From Biscogniauxia marginata (Eukaryota; Ascomycota; Sordariomycetes; Xylariales; Xylariaceae): DNA of 64,000 nucleotides. Each line of letters opens with the position of its first letter. The stretch's first letter is position 1. Below, piece after piece: positions 1 through 11,151 of this stretch. Where the stretch lies: NCBI GenBank assembly GCA_022695795.1, contig MU404137.1, forward strand, positions 62,001 to 126,000. Direction: 5' to 3'. The translations under genes were made by a program, and so were the position numbers. The notes beneath the pieces were generated by a model. That model did no database searches. It was not told where the DNA came from and saw only the letters and a list, made by a program, of their open reading frames with translations.

Positions 1-2592
1 TCCTCACGATAAATCGGATCGATCCGGAGTTCCTCAGATTCTCTGATTGCGCATCAATTACCTTTTTTTATCCTGTCTAACGGAGGCAATCTGGATTTGG
101 ATTGGGAACCTCAACCAGTCGTAAGAGCGATCATCGCCGGAAAAGCATTGGGATGGCAAGTCGACTTGTTAGGCAGAGCCGGATTACCTGAATAGTAGAG
201 CTTCCAAATTGCCTTACAATTGACCAGATGTTTGGAAGAATTCATAGAATGCGGCCAGATTTATCTAAGCTCAAAGCGAGGTTGCAATATGTGTAGCCAA
301 GGTATCATCGTTAACGGCGGCAATTCCTTATCAATCCGATATCCCAAAGGGGGTACGGTCGAGACCGTGATAGGGCTTGATGAAGTTGAGTTGCTCTCGT
401 GCTGCAAGGCACTATTGCTGCACGGTCTTATACAGCAGTGTAAACTCGACTGGCGTTCTCTACAGTGTGCGCATAGCACACGTTCCTCGGACCCTACCCA
501 TCACGAACCCCGGTAGCTATCCAATTACCCTCGAGATAGCCGAATGGTAGCGCAGGATGCGGTGTAGCAGTGGCATACAGAGTTAATTGGTCGGTTGTGC
601 CTAATTTCTGCTAAGCATGGGCTTTATCTGAGACGAGACCCTAAGGAGAAAAGAGATGATAACCGAGTTCTGCACATACTAGGTATGTACATACACATGT
701 GCATAGGTTAGAGAATCACTTCCGCGACCAGCAGGAGAAATTCGAACTCGGACGGAAGAACTGGCTTGTGACAAGCCACGAGTACATCCATAAGGCTGTT
801 CGTATAAGTTAACCGAAAGAGGGAAGACTCCGAGAGCCACAATCAGGAACTGGATCAGACGTCAGCGAACACGAGGCATTCAAGACGAGACGAGACAATA
901 CAAGAAATATGTAAAGTAGATTCGAGAAACGAACTACGTCACTGGTCGTCACTTGTTCTCGTGAATCAAACTCCCCCGTGATCTACGCCTAGTTTGATCA
1001 TTCCGGTGGGATTGGATTGAATTCCTTTGGGAGGGTGGGGGATTGCGGGATCAAAGGTTATTCTGACCACGGTGATTGAACGGTCTGAACAAGGGGGCCC
1101 CGAGGGTCTGGTCGCATGAAGGTTGGTTGCGATAGGGAGACCTTGGCCTTTTCATGCGTTATTATTAGCGAGTTCTACGAATACATACAGTAGTTTAGTC
1201 TAACACGGCTTGGCTTATCTTGAAGAAGAAAAAAAAGGAAAGAAAAGGATGACAGGATGAAAGTATCCAATGACGAAGTGAGTCGGCCCGTAACCATTGG
1301 CCCCTCCTCTTCTTACCTTACCATTTGTTTGAAACAAGACACTTTATAAAATGTGGCAGGTAACAACATCGAGATTTGTACAGATGTATCGCGAACTTGT
1401 TGCTGGCACACTGTACACTGTACATACGGAATAATGTACCTAAGTACCTATGTATGTATAATAAGTTTCCTATTTCATGTAAGTATGCGCGTGCAATGTG
1501 CACCTTCATAACTCCCTACATGGATTTAAATCAGCGTGTAATGCAGGGTTAAATTATCCAATTCAAAGGGTGCAAGTAGATAATATTCTGTGCATATTGA
1601 AGGCATGTGGAATGGAGATTTCCTGTAACTTTGGTTATCTCCTCGCTCTCCCCTTTCTCTTGGTTATTGAATGATAAGAACAAGGTACTGAGGTCTGTGT
1701 CAAGCTTGTTATTGGCACGGTGCTGAGGTGCTGTGGAATTTGATTGGAGGGGAGTATGACGTGGGTTCCGTTTCCAGGGCCCACTTGGCACCAAAAACCC
1801 TTACCCCCTGCCACACCCCCCCTCCCCCGTAAATAGTACATGCAGTTTGCGATCAGTGCCCAGCATGAGCTAGTGTCATGGGTACATTAAGCCCGTAGCG
1901 GACTTAGCTGACGACGACTTGGGTGCTGCGACGAGGGATCGCCTGTGGCTCTGACCATTCAGGTGCCTTTTAGGTTAGGACTGCTTTATTCAATGGATTT
2001 ATTCCAATCAATGAAGAAAACCCGCTCTCGTCCTTCTCCGATCTCTCGCAACTCCACTGAGCAACCTCTCTCCCGGAAAGCTTCAACGAGCAGGCCCATT
2101 CTCGGTAGCCTTTGAGCTGATCCCGTCTCGTTACTGTGGTTATGTCTCTCGCTGTCCGTTGATTTCAATCCACACTTTTGCTTCGTTCGTTTCCGTCTAT
2201 TCTCGTCCTTCGCTACCCCTTTTGAGACATTTACACTTTTTTTAACATCGACCTGGAACGCGTAATCGAAACAAACTTCGGAAACCAAACCGAACGCACA
2301 AGAAGCTTGTCATCGTATCGCATCGCATCTCATCTCACCTCACCTCACCTCACCACTGACCACGCACCACGCCACCACTTACTTTACTCATATCGCATCA
2401 CCCGTCGAATCAAAGATAATGCTGCGACTTTGACCACCGTTTTGTTTGCAGCAAAAACAAAAACAACACCAATACCAACAGCAAGACCAACACCGCATTT
2501 ATTTCGACCGCATCGCACCAATTGCGCATCCTGTGTAGATAAATTATAAACCCTGATCATTCTCTCGTGGGAGGCCTGCCAGCTCGTCGGTC
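1..2592. other. Gene-poor left flank and apyrase leader
   Basis: No confident gene is seen before the apyrase start. The first 207 bases hold an open frame without an ATG (separate entry). A 98-codon ATG frame at 220-516 has no recognisable motif. The stretch 1200-2000 is ordinary non-coding sequence with scattered TACCTA-type motifs. The last 300 bases are pyrimidine-rich, with CTCAC repeats near 2329-2355, as is common in fungal promoters and 5' leaders, and fit the 5' untranslated region of the apyrase gene. Confidence 0.6.
10..207 (+). pseudogene. Open frame without ATG, possible gene end or relic
   Basis: Frame 1 is open from just after a TAA at 10-12 to a TAG at about 205-207. It has no ATG and could be the last exon of a gene starting outside the window, or a decayed relic. 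The tail reads like globular protein (for example VVRAIIAGKALGWQVDLL) but I do not recognise a family. A TAA immediately upstream means a splice acceptor would have to lie within the first few dozen bases. Confidence is low. Confidence 0.2.
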
Positions 2593-4744
2593 ATGGGGAA
2601 GAAATGTAAGCACCCGCAACCCACGTCACAACCATCTTGCGATAAAGACGACTGACGAATTTCCCTTCTCTCCAGGGCGTTATGGGGTCATACTGGACGC
2701 CGGATCTTCGGGCACACGACTACACATCTACCGCTGGCAAGATCCCGCGAGAGTATTGAAGGATGCATCGTACGAAGAGCTACATAGCCTACCGAGGCTC
2801 GAGACGAGAGACAGCTGGACCAAGAAGATCCGCCCAGGCGTTTCCACCTTTGCTGAACACCCCGAAGACGTCGGCCCCGATCATCTACAGGAGCTCATCG
2901 AGAAGGCTCAGAAGAAGATCCCAGTCGAGAAACATGCCGACACGCCGATATATCTGATGGCCACCGCTGGCATGCGCTTACTTCCTCCTACTCAGCAGCG
3001 TGCTCTACTGATCGAGATCTGCTCCTACTTCCGCCAAAACACTCTCTTCTCTCTTCCCGACTGCGATGCGCATATTCAGGTTATCCCCGGCGAGACCGAG
3101 GGCTTGTACGGGTGGATAGCTGCAAATTACCTACTGGGCGGCTTTGACAACCCCGAAGGACATATGCACGGCAAAAACCATCATACCTATGGTTTCCTCG
3201 ATATGGGCGGCGCCTCGGCGCAGATCGCCTTCGCACCAAACCAGACAGTAGCAGAAGAGCACGGAAACGATCTCAAGCTCCTTCGCATGCGGACAATGGA
3301 CGGCGCGCCCCTCGAATACAAAGTTTTCTCCTCTACATGGCTAGGGTTTGGAGTCAACCAAGCTCGCGAGCGTTACGTCAAGCAGTTGATTGACAGTGTT
3401 CTGATTGAAGGCGAGCATGAAGTGCCCGATCCTTGCCTTCCGAAGGGTTTACGCACGACAGAAAAAGGCGAGATTCTTTATGGAACCTCGAAGGTGTTGC
3501 AGTTAGTTGGTACTGGTGAATTTGACGAGTGTCTGCGGACGACAAAGCCTCTCCTTGGCAAGGATATGCCATGCGATGACGATCCGTGCTTGCTTAACGG
3601 GCAGCACGTCCCGCCTATCGACTTCGACGTGAACCATTTTGTCGGCGTTTCCGAATACTGGCACACTACGCATGGTGTATTCGGGACTGACGGCGAGGAG
3701 AAGGCGTACGATTTCAGTACGTACCAGAAGAAAGTATTCGACTTCTGCGGTCAACCTTGGGGCAAGATCTCCTCGAACATGGAGGCGCGGAAGAAGGATC
3801 CTTCAAAAGAGGCTCAGGAAGCGTGCTTCAAAGCATCTTGGCTGATTAACGTCTTGCACGATGGTATTGGCGTGCCGAGAATCGGAATAGATCATGTACC
3901 CAGTCCTGAGATCAACGTCACGAAAGCTATTGGCGAGGCGGCGAAAGAAAAGGGCTTCTTAGCTCCCTTCCAAGCGGCCGATGAGATTGACAATGTCGAG
4001 ATAAGTTGGACTCTCGGGAAGATGGTACTTTATGCTGCTGGCCAAGTACCCCCACAGGATAGCCAACGTCTCCCTGTTGGATTCGGAAGCAATGTGAAAG
4101 GTGTTCCTTCGGACTTCCAGTTCGCAGGATCAAATTTCAATGCCAGTATAACCGAGGACTACGAAGATGATTGGGGCGACACTGCTGAGGATCTTATTGA
4201 CCATGCAAAATCAAAGTCGACATCTGGATTCTTCTTTTTTATTCTAGTCATACTATTTATCGCATTCCTGCTTCGGAAACGGGATCGGCGCATGCGGGTA
4301 TACGGCAAAGTCAACCATCTGCTCCGCCGGCATCGCCGGCCAGGAACCCCTCGGAGAGGCGGACGCGGGTTCTCGGCCCTAACGAATAAACTCTTCCGCC
4401 GCGGCGGTCCTCACTACGAAAGAGTAATGGAGGAGGGCGACTACGACCAGTTCGAATTGGGCGAGGCTTCATCGGACGAGGACGGACACTCCGAGAGCAG
4501 CAGCGGCGGATCCCGTGTCGGCCGCACATCCGGACTGGCGACCCCGAAGTTGAATATCGAGTCTTTCGATGACATCAAGAAGCCGATGCATCCCGGCAGC
4601 GCGATCGACCGAAGCGGACTGGTGGTCCGGACCGAGAGCCGCGAGAGACTGGTGGCGCAGATGCTCAACGCCGGGCGGCGGAGTCGGGCCGGCAGTCCCA
4701 CGAGGCTCAAGAGTCCGCAGCTGAGCCCCGTGACGGAAAACTAG
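2593..4744 (+). CDS. Golgi-type apyrase, GDA1/CD39 nucleoside phosphatase
   Basis: Hydrolyses nucleoside di- and triphosphates; in yeast the Ynd1 and Gda1 members do this in the Golgi lumen and so supply NMP for nucleotide-sugar exchange during glycosylation. Exons are 2593-2605 and 2676-4744, giving 693 residues. The 70-nt intron fits because a 13-nt first exon (MGKK plus one base) joins in frame to the first apyrase region; no ATG near the motif serves otherwise. Apyrase conserved regions are visible in order: DAGSSGTRLHIYRW near residue 12, YLMATAGMRLL, IPGETEGLYGW, FLDMGGASAQIAF and SWTLGKMVLYAAGQ. One strongly hydrophobic segment (FFFFILVILFIAFLL, about residues 520-535) is followed by basic residues and a roughly 150-residue Ser/Gly/Arg-rich tail. 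A single C-terminal membrane span with a cytosolic tail is the Ynd1 layout; the family also includes two-span forms. Family certain, yeast orthology inferred. Confidence 0.93.
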
Positions 4745-4974
4745 ACTAATTTAATACGTTTCTATTCCATGTACCTATTTATTTTACCCGGACGATCGCC
4801 TTGTATCGTCCGGGTGGGCATATTCGATTATAAGGGGTTTAGGGATCAGGGTCAAGGTCGAGGTCAAAGGTGTTTCTGGGAGTTTTGTGTGTCCGAATAG
4901 GGATTTTCGGATCAAATTTTATCTATCAAGGTCCTGGCATCAAGGAAGGAGGGATAGATAGATAGCCTGGAATT

Positions 4975-5002
4975 GGGAAGGGAAGGGAAGGGAAGGGAGG
5001 GG
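4975..5002. repeat. GGGAA pentanucleotide microsatellite
   Basis: About four to five copies of GGGAA followed by GGGAGGGG, in the 3' flank of the apyrase gene. A simple repeat with no evident function. Confidence 0.8.
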
Positions 5003-5330
5003 CGCGAGAGGATTTGGGGGGGGGAGGAGTTGCTTTTTACTTGGATTTCGAGGTGTTTTATGTTGTCCGACTTCTACCGAATTGACGACGATAGTATTAT
5101 GTATGTAGCATCATCGTGTGAGCCCTTGCTTCTTCTTTTTTTATACCTTTTTTTTATATGACGTGTTTACTCGGATATGGAAGATGAGAAGCACGCCGGC
5201 CATTTTGTCTTTTCATGGTCTGTTTTATAAAAATAAAATAAAATACTAGATATATGATGAATTGTTTTTGATGTGTACAGGGATGATGCGATATTGATTG
5301 CTGAAGTAGCTGTGCTATCGTGTGAGTATA

Positions 5331-5357
5331 TAGGTACCTAGGTAGGTAGGTAGGTAG
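5331..5357. repeat. TAGG-type repeat with TACCTAGGTA palindrome
   Basis: TAGGTACCTA followed directly by several TAGG units; the overlapping palindrome TACCTAGGTA is at 5335-5344. It belongs to the window-wide family of TAGG/CCTA arrays and palindromes (other copies near 6844, 56041, 57219, 62286 and 62515). Confidence 0.85.
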
Positions 5358-5990
5358 TTATATTGAAATCACTAGATCTCGGGGTTTGAGGTGCTCACAC
5401 GTTACTGTTTTGCTCTATATATAGTAGAGTGTTTGGGTTAGATATATAGATTAATCATCTATCTATCTATCTCTTGTGTGTCTTCGGCGCATCGAAGAAG
5501 ACGCTTGTTGCTGCCAGCTCAACGTTGCCCCGTGGTTCTTCACGATAAGTCTTGCGGCTTGAGCAAGTAGTAATTTTTGAAGCTTCCTCCTCCTATTAAC
5601 TCTGATGAGCTACCTAACTGTTTCGCATGCATTGCATGGTTTTTAACTCTCGAGTTTGCTTTTTTTTTTGCTCCTCGTTCGTTTTAACTTATTTTCATAT
5701 GACGTTGGTTTAGGGTAGGTATAACTCAACCGCGTCCTTTTCCCACACGACCTTAGACTTTGACCTTGACCATAGCCTTGACCCCATCGCCTGCCTCATG
5801 GCCTCCCATCATGATTTCCTTATCCCGCATCGATTATGATATCTTCATCATGAATATGCACAGTGATACTTTATGCTATTAGAACTTATTTTTGTTCCGT
5901 TGCCTCTCATCTCCACTCCTTTACTCTTCCATTCCCCCGTTCTCATTACAACCTAAATGTCTTGTCCTTTTTTTTTTTTCCTGCAGTCAA

Positions 5991-6761
5991 TCAATCCTGC
6001 TCCCTCTCGAGGAAACTCGGGTCCGTCTTGATCTTGTTCTCGAACTTGCGCCACCAGTCCTGGAACGCGCGCAGCGGCACCACCTCGACGACCTCTCCCC
6101 CGGCGCCGCCGGCCGTCCCGACCTGCCCGCTGAACCCCGACAGGAAGTTGAACGCGTTCTGTATTATGCGCTGCGCGAGGACTTGGGTCGACGGCCGGGC
6201 GTTGGCCCCCGTTTGTCCTCCTCTTGCTAGCACTAGTTCTCCCCCCGTCACTGGCGGCGCCGGCGCCGACGACGATTGTTGTTGCTGTTGTTGTAGTTGT
6301 AGCGCCTGCATCTTCTCCGCTACGACGCCTTCCTCCTCGACGCTTATCCCCACGACTACGAGCCCGGCCCCGCTGCTGCTGCTGCTGCTGCTGCTGCTGC
6401 CGCCGCCGCCGAGCTTGAAGACGGCGCTCTCCTTCCCCGCCCCCACGGCCCCCAGGAACCGGAAGTCGGCGGCGGCGGACCCGCCCCCGCCGGGCGCGAA
6501 CGCCGACGGGTTGCGCGCTAGGTAGATGGACGCTGCGGTGCCGGGGGGGAGGGTTACCCCGGGCAGGAGGAAGACGGCGAGGTGGGAGAAGGACTTCGTC
6601 GCCGGGTCGGCGCCGGTGGGGGACGGGGAGGGTTGCTGCTGGGGGATCGCGTAGAGGAAGGATGTCGGGCTCGGCTGGGAGGTCGGGAGCGTGATGAGTG
6701 GTTGGCCGGCGGGGAGGAGGCCGAAGGGGGTCGGCTCTTGTGGGGGGCCCGGGGCGGCCAT
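5991..6761 (-). CDS. Hikeshi/OPI10-like Hsp70 nuclear import factor
   Basis: Single exon, 256 residues. Hikeshi proteins carry Hsp70 into the nucleus during heat stress by binding FG-nucleoporins; the yeast relative is Opi10. The N-terminal half matches the family pattern: an FGLLPAGQPL start, then HLAVFLLPGVTLPPGTAASIY and FRFLGAVGAGKESAVFKLGG. The C-terminal part has the NAFNFLSGF helix and ends with a WWRKFENKIKTDPSFLE segment as in relatives. Between the halves is a low-complexity stretch unlike the compact family core: about ten serines from a CTG/AGC trinucleotide tract (6370-6400 on the + strand) and a Gln-rich run. The gene is very GC-rich. Start chosen at the first ATG because the N-terminus then fits family alignments. 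Longer than the roughly 200 residues usual for animal Hikeshi because of the insertions. Confidence 0.85.
   Translation of the reverse strand: MAAPGPPQEPTPFGLLPAGQPLITLPTSQPSPTSFLYAIPQQQPSPSPTGADPATKSFSHLAVFLLPGVTLPPGTAASIYLARNPSAFAPGGGGSAAADFRFLGAVGAGKESAVFKLGGGGSSSSSSSSSGAGLVVVGISVEEEGVVAEKMQALQLQQQQQQSSSAPAPPVTGGELVLARGGQTGANARPSTQVLAQRIIQNAFNFLSGFSGQVGTAGGAGGEVVEVVPLRAFQDWWRKFENKIKTDPSFLEREQD
6370..6403. repeat. CTG trinucleotide repeat in the Hikeshi-like gene
   Basis: About ten CTG units on the + strand, read as AGC (serine) in the minus-strand gene. It encodes a polyserine linker and is a likely length-variable site. Confidence 0.85.
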
Positions 6762-8389
6762 TGCGGTTCTGTTTTACTCGTGGTTGTCTCTTAAGAGAGG
6801 GTCCGGGGGGTCATTGGAGAGGGAAGAACAGAGAAAGATTGGATAGGTAGGTAGGTAGGTCAACTTTAGTCAATTGTGGTTTCTACAGGTAGTAGTATTT
6901 GTAATGGGAATTTATTATTGTCGGGGTCAGTATCAAAGTGTTGAAGTTGTCGTCGGCAGGTTGTTTGCGAATCGATCCGGCAACCAATCGCAATCGCAAT
7001 CGTAACGCGAGGACTTCCGGTTTAAAGGTATTCAGTTATGCGTTTAACGCATCCATCCAATCGGGTTGGCTCATAATAAGTGGAAGGCTTAGAACGTTAG
7101 GTACCTACTTATTAAGAAACACCTAAGCTGTCCGGGTCCGGGTGGAATCATGTAGGTGTCGGAGGTAGTGTCAAGTAGGAGCTCGAAGCTTCTGTGGATG
7201 CGTCGCATGCATGAAGATCGTTTGACCCTTCACGTTCGACGTCACCTTGCTTGGAGGGGCAGCGTACCTACCTATCTATGCCCCACATCGACGTTTCTTA
7301 GCTCCCATGCGTGAACCCCGAGTGGACGCTGACGTTAGAAAGGGGTACAAGGTAGGTACCACTAAACTACCTGTAACTGACGGTACCTCATCCCTAAATG
7401 CCTGCTAAGCTACGACAATTCCCAGAGTAGTACTTACCTATTCTCAGGGACTATGCAGGTGAATGAGGATTACCGACCGTTGCGTACTTTAAGTATAATT
7501 CGAGACTACCTAGGTAAGTAAATCGGAATCTAGGTTGCTACATGTAATATATTAAACAAGTTTATTTCTAATATGATAGTAGGTCTATTGACAACCTCCT
7601 TGGGAGACTCCTACTAGTGGTGATGTCGAATCGACAATATATATTTTATTTTCCCTTAAGAAATGTCTTCATATATAGGGAATATGTATCTGTCTCGTTC
7701 TAAATATTAGATCGTAATCCTTTTAGTGACAATAACTGGAGTTTATATAAGAGAAATATGTCCGTCATTCGACCCTTAGGCGTATAGACTTGAAATATTA
7801 ATAATCAAAGTTCTTGTACATATGAAAATATGACGGAGACGTGCTGGGGAAGTTCTAGTTTTGTCGGTATTTAGTCTGCCCACGCGGTGCCTGTAATGAC
7901 TGATGAGGCTGGGTGGCAATCAAAGTGACGGGACCAATGGCAGATGGGAAGCTGAAGGCGAGTGTTGGAGAAGTTAGGAACATGAAGTACAGTTGTCGTT
8001 TGGAGCGCGTTATCTTGGGGGGTGTTTGCCATGCGCTATTCCATACGCATTCCGTAGCAAAAAAGAAAGTACACATAATTCATATCATTTGTAAATTGAT
8101 CTCTGTTATGTATGCCTCTATAAAGTTCTAGATTCTAGTGTACAAAATTGATTTTTCTCCCGGCCAGTATGTGTATCATTATGTATCCCTCGCTGTATCC
8201 CGTTATATTAAGCCTCTCCATCGCCCTTTACAAGCATTTCGGTGCGAACTCTTCCTCAGGCCATACTCCAGATCCTTGACATGTGCTTTCCTAGGATGTC
8301 GTATATGTTCTAATATAGATAGGTCTACTGACTGAGCCGCGAAGCGACTTCTATTTCTTCATAATAGCTAATCGTCTTCTCTCTAATTA
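6762..8389. other. Intergenic region, no gene seen
   Basis: Upstream of the Hikeshi-like gene and downstream of the hydrolase gene. It has a TAGG array (6844-6860), TAGGTACCTA at 7098-7107 and TACCTAGGTA at 7507-7516, and moderately AT-rich sequence from 7500 to 7850. Short frames near 7855-8335 have no motif or codon signal I would trust. Confidence 0.6.
6844..6860. repeat. TAGG tetranucleotide array
   Basis: Four TAGG units about 80 bases upstream of the Hikeshi-like start codon; part of the TAGG/CCTA family found throughout this window. Confidence 0.85.
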
Positions 8390-9457
8390 TCATGTCTTTT
8401 CGAGCCAGGTCCTGATGGCTTCTATAGCTTTCTCGTACTCGGCCGCCACGCTCTGTTTCGGCGCCAGCGGCAGGGGTTTATCCCAAGCGTGCTTCTCGCC
8501 CTCGACCACGCGAACGCTGACCGGTTTACCTCGGCCCGCTATCCTCTCGGCAAATAACTTGCCCTCTGCGAGCAGCATATCGTACTCGCATAGACACAGG
8601 TGAACTGGCGGCAGCTGGTCTATCATCTCGTCTGGCATCAGCCCGGGCGAAAGGCGAATGTCGTCCCGTTCGCGACGCGGTAGCGCAGGGTGCATGTACG
8701 ACGCGTCGATGAGATCCGTGAGGCTGCTAGGCAGCGTCATCTCCGGCCGCTGGCAAGCATTTCGCTTCTGCGGCCGGTCGAGCGTCCAGTCAAGCAGGGG
8801 GTAGAAGAGCATCAGCCCGGCGATCTTCGGGGCTGGTAGCGACAGTTGATATCCCCACCTCGCGGGGTCTTGCAGTACCACCCAGCTGCTCGTGGCTATC
8901 GTTCCGCCTGCAGAGAAGCCCGACAGGATGATCTGATCCGTGTCGATGTTGTACTCGTCGGCGACGTTGTAGATCTGCATGATCGCGTCGACAGAGTCTT
9001 CCACGGGCGTGGGGAAAGGATAGCTCGGGGCGAGACGGTAGTTGACGGAGAAAACCACGGCGCCCAGGCCCGCCATGACGGCGTCGGCCCACCGCGCATC
9101 GTCCGTGCCCTGGCCGAGGATAAAGCCGCCCCCGTGGAAGTTTATCACGGCGGGTCGCTTCTGCGAGCCCGAGGGCTCGGCATCGCCAGAAGGAATCCAG
9201 ATGTCGGCGCTGAACTTTCCCTCCCCGGGCCAGTTCCCCAATGTCGAGTTCAGCCAGATAGTCTTGGTCGGAGACGGCACGGCCGGGCCGGAGACATTGC
9301 CCAGGCTGAAGCCTAGGCTGGCTCCTATACGGAGAGTCCAGGCGTGGGCGGAGAGGAGCCACCGCGGGCTCTTGTCCGCAGGGTTCACGTAGTCCGCCTC
9401 TACGCCGGGCGGTCCAATCTCCTCTAGCGAAACAGGATCGGTGGCTTCCTTGGACAT
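8390..9457 (-). CDS. Alpha/beta hydrolase fold-3, hormone-sensitive-lipase type esterase
   Basis: Single exon, 355 residues. Serine hydrolase acting on carboxylic esters or lactones; substrate unknown. The oxyanion-hole motif HGGGF is followed by the nucleophile elbow GFSAGG (Ser182). The other triad members are Asp293 in CEYDMLL and His323 in EGEKHAWD. This order and spacing is that of the HSL (family IV) group rather than classical lipases. There is no signal peptide or membrane span, so it is probably cytosolic. Neighbours give no pathway clue: both sides are long non-coding stretches and no biosynthetic enzyme is adjacent. The start is the first in-frame ATG; upstream sequence is AT-rich and non-coding. 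Members of this group often detoxify or tailor secondary metabolites, but that role is not shown here. Confidence 0.9.
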   Translation of the reverse strand: MSKEATDPVSLEEIGPPGVEADYVNPADKSPRWLLSAHAWTLRIGASLGFSLGNVSGPAVPSPTKTIWLNSTLGNWPGEGKFSADIWIPSGDAEPSGSQKRPAVINFHGGGFILGQGTDDARWADAVMAGLGAVVFSVNYRLAPSYPFPTPVEDSVDAIMQIYNVADEYNIDTDQIILSGFSAGGTIATSSWVVLQDPARWGYQLSLPAPKIAGLMLFYPLLDWTLDRPQKRNACQRPEMTLPSSLTDLIDASYMHPALPRRERDDIRLSPGLMPDEMIDQLPPVHLCLCEYDMLLAEGKLFAERIAGRGKPVSVRVVEGEKHAWDKPLPLAPKQSVAAEYEKAIEAIRTWLEKT

Positions 9458-10539
9458 TTGCGGGTCGAATCAATAAACGTGGCGGGTTTACTTTCCTGGC
9501 GACGGTCGGCCATACAACAGATAAATACTTAATGGTTTAATTTACAACCTAAGGATCGAGACTTAGCAAATAGGTCGATGTATGCAAGATTAACTTGATG
9601 GTTCCTTGCATCGTAGAATGTGGGGAAAGATATCCCGAATGATGTAAGTTGACCCGTTGTGGTGGCGCAGCGGTTTCTCGGATGGAAGCAGTGATATCAT
9701 TATAGCCCTTTTAAGCTGTTACTCTCCTTTGTCCATATGTTATGTACAAATACCTACCTACTCCCGTCCCATTGAAATGCATATATCGGGGCAATCATCA
9801 AACTTCATAGAAGGCCATTCCGCATATTACATTACATATTCAACTAACCATAGTTACTTTATATATTGATTACCACACATACCCGACCTAGAGAAGTAAT
9901 CACGTTGTAGATTAGTGTGTATACACTTAATATTATCAATTTAATAAGACTAATATATCAACGTATTATAGTTTATATACCTACCTGCTATTACATAAAA
10001 CAGGGGCAATGTCAGGGAATGTTGTTGTATTGTGATGGAGAACTAAGTTCTAGGTGTCCCAACAGTGGGGTAATCTATATGTGGATATGTATCCACTAGT
10101 CATGTGACAGGCAATCATTAAATATCCGAGATCTCAGGTATTAGTTTAACTTGTAGCTTAGGTTTCTTATATTATCTCCCTTATAAATGATATACCTACA
10201 TTATATGTTGTTTGAAGGTGAATTCTTCTTCTTTTTGCCTCTTAGATCACGTTGTGAGTTTGTATCTACGGTGAGAGCCTAATCACTACTAAACCGATGT
10301 TTCTTAGAATTATGCTTCATCAGTGTCTCCTGTGTATGCTCGAAATCTTGGACACAAAATAAATCAAAGTAATTGGATCAATCTGAGATAGGTACTGGTG
10401 TTGAACCAGTAGTCCTAGACACATTATCAATCGAAAATCCCGAGAGTTGTCCTTAACAACCTAAAATGCCTGCTTGCTCCCAAGTGCTCCAGTACATAGC
10501 CAACTTTGCTCCCATCTCCATCAGCCTCATGCAACGACT

Positions 10540-10719
10540 TTATTTCTTCTCCCATTTATCGTCAAACTTCTTGATCTCCTCAGCAGCCTGTTCCTTGCGA
10601 GTCTTCTTCCCCTTTAGGTCTTTTCCTCCTCCCATGACCCCAGAGCAACGCTCGGAGACAGTTGCATCAGCACGAAGATACTCCTGTAGCATGAAGGACT
10701 GCTGGCCATTTGGCTGACT
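10540..10719 (-). pseudogene. Possible relic or last exon, lysine-rich
   Basis: On the minus strand a frame opens after a stop next to an AG acceptor-like site (CAG near 10717) and runs about 58 codons to TAA at 10540-10542. The product includes MLQEYLRADATVSERC and ends in EEIKKFDDKWEKK. It is hydrophilic and looks protein-like, but I recognise no family and found no convincing upstream exon. It lies next to the GACAAAATCTGG motif cluster, in a region that looks decayed. Confidence 0.2.
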
Positions 10720-11008
10720 TTAAATTGTGGGAATATTAGCATTGCCGTTGAAGTTCTTCGGCATAAGACTCACGTGGCTTCATTGTCGCCAGACAGCTGG
10801 TCCTGGTGGGCTTGCGAACGGCCAGACATTGTGTATTCGATTTGCGTGAATGATTAGATTGCTGTTTTACAGCGTGCCGATAGTAGTCTCGATTGAATCG
10901 GGTTTGGATTGTGTAGAGCTGTGAATTCGTATGGCAAGAAAAATCACCAGACTTCACCGGCGTCTTTTATATCCAGTCTTCTTACCTCCATTGATGCCAT
11001 TTTCTTAG

Positions 11009-11151
11009 GCAAAATCTGGTCCCCGCTACCTTGTGACAAAGTCTGGCCTCCCATATTCACGACAAAATCCATGACAAAATCTGGGTCGAGGTGATCGAAG
11101 CTCCCGGATTTTGGCGTTGTCGTACTACTTAGCCTCGCTCGAAGATTTTGT
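11009..11151. repeat. Cluster of GACAAAATCTGG-like motifs
   Basis: Near-identical 12-mers at 11009-11020 (GGC- start), 11035-11046 (one mismatch), 11061-11070 (partial) and 11073-11084, and the inverse core GATTTTGTC at 11143-11151. More copies lie at 11883-11920 and 15943-15952, on both sides of the Clr5-ankyrin gene. Function unknown. Confidence 0.6.

Larger units (their letters stand above)
4745..5990. other. Intergenic, convergent 3' flanks with simple repeats
   Basis: Lies between the 3' ends of the apyrase and the Hikeshi-like gene. It contains a GGGAA tract (4975-5002), a TAGG-type repeat (5331-5357), a short TATC run near 5457-5472 and several T runs. No coding frame is credible here. 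Confidence 0.6.

Noticed and set aside
5863..6525. 220-codon + strand frame with poly-Cys and poly-Leu runs
   Set aside because: Antisense to the Hikeshi-like gene; the runs are the reverse reading of its CTG repeat.
8790..9473. 227-codon open frame on the minus strand and overlapping + strand frames
   Set aside because: Overlap the alpha/beta hydrolase in other frames; Arg-rich composition is typical of GC-rich shadow frames.
10394..10410. tRNA-like T arm on the minus strand (stem of 5, loop TTCAACA)
   Set aside because: The hairpin fits a T arm, but no matching acceptor stem, D arm or anticodon arm is found at the right distances. It may be a chance hairpin or a worn tRNA-derived repeat.
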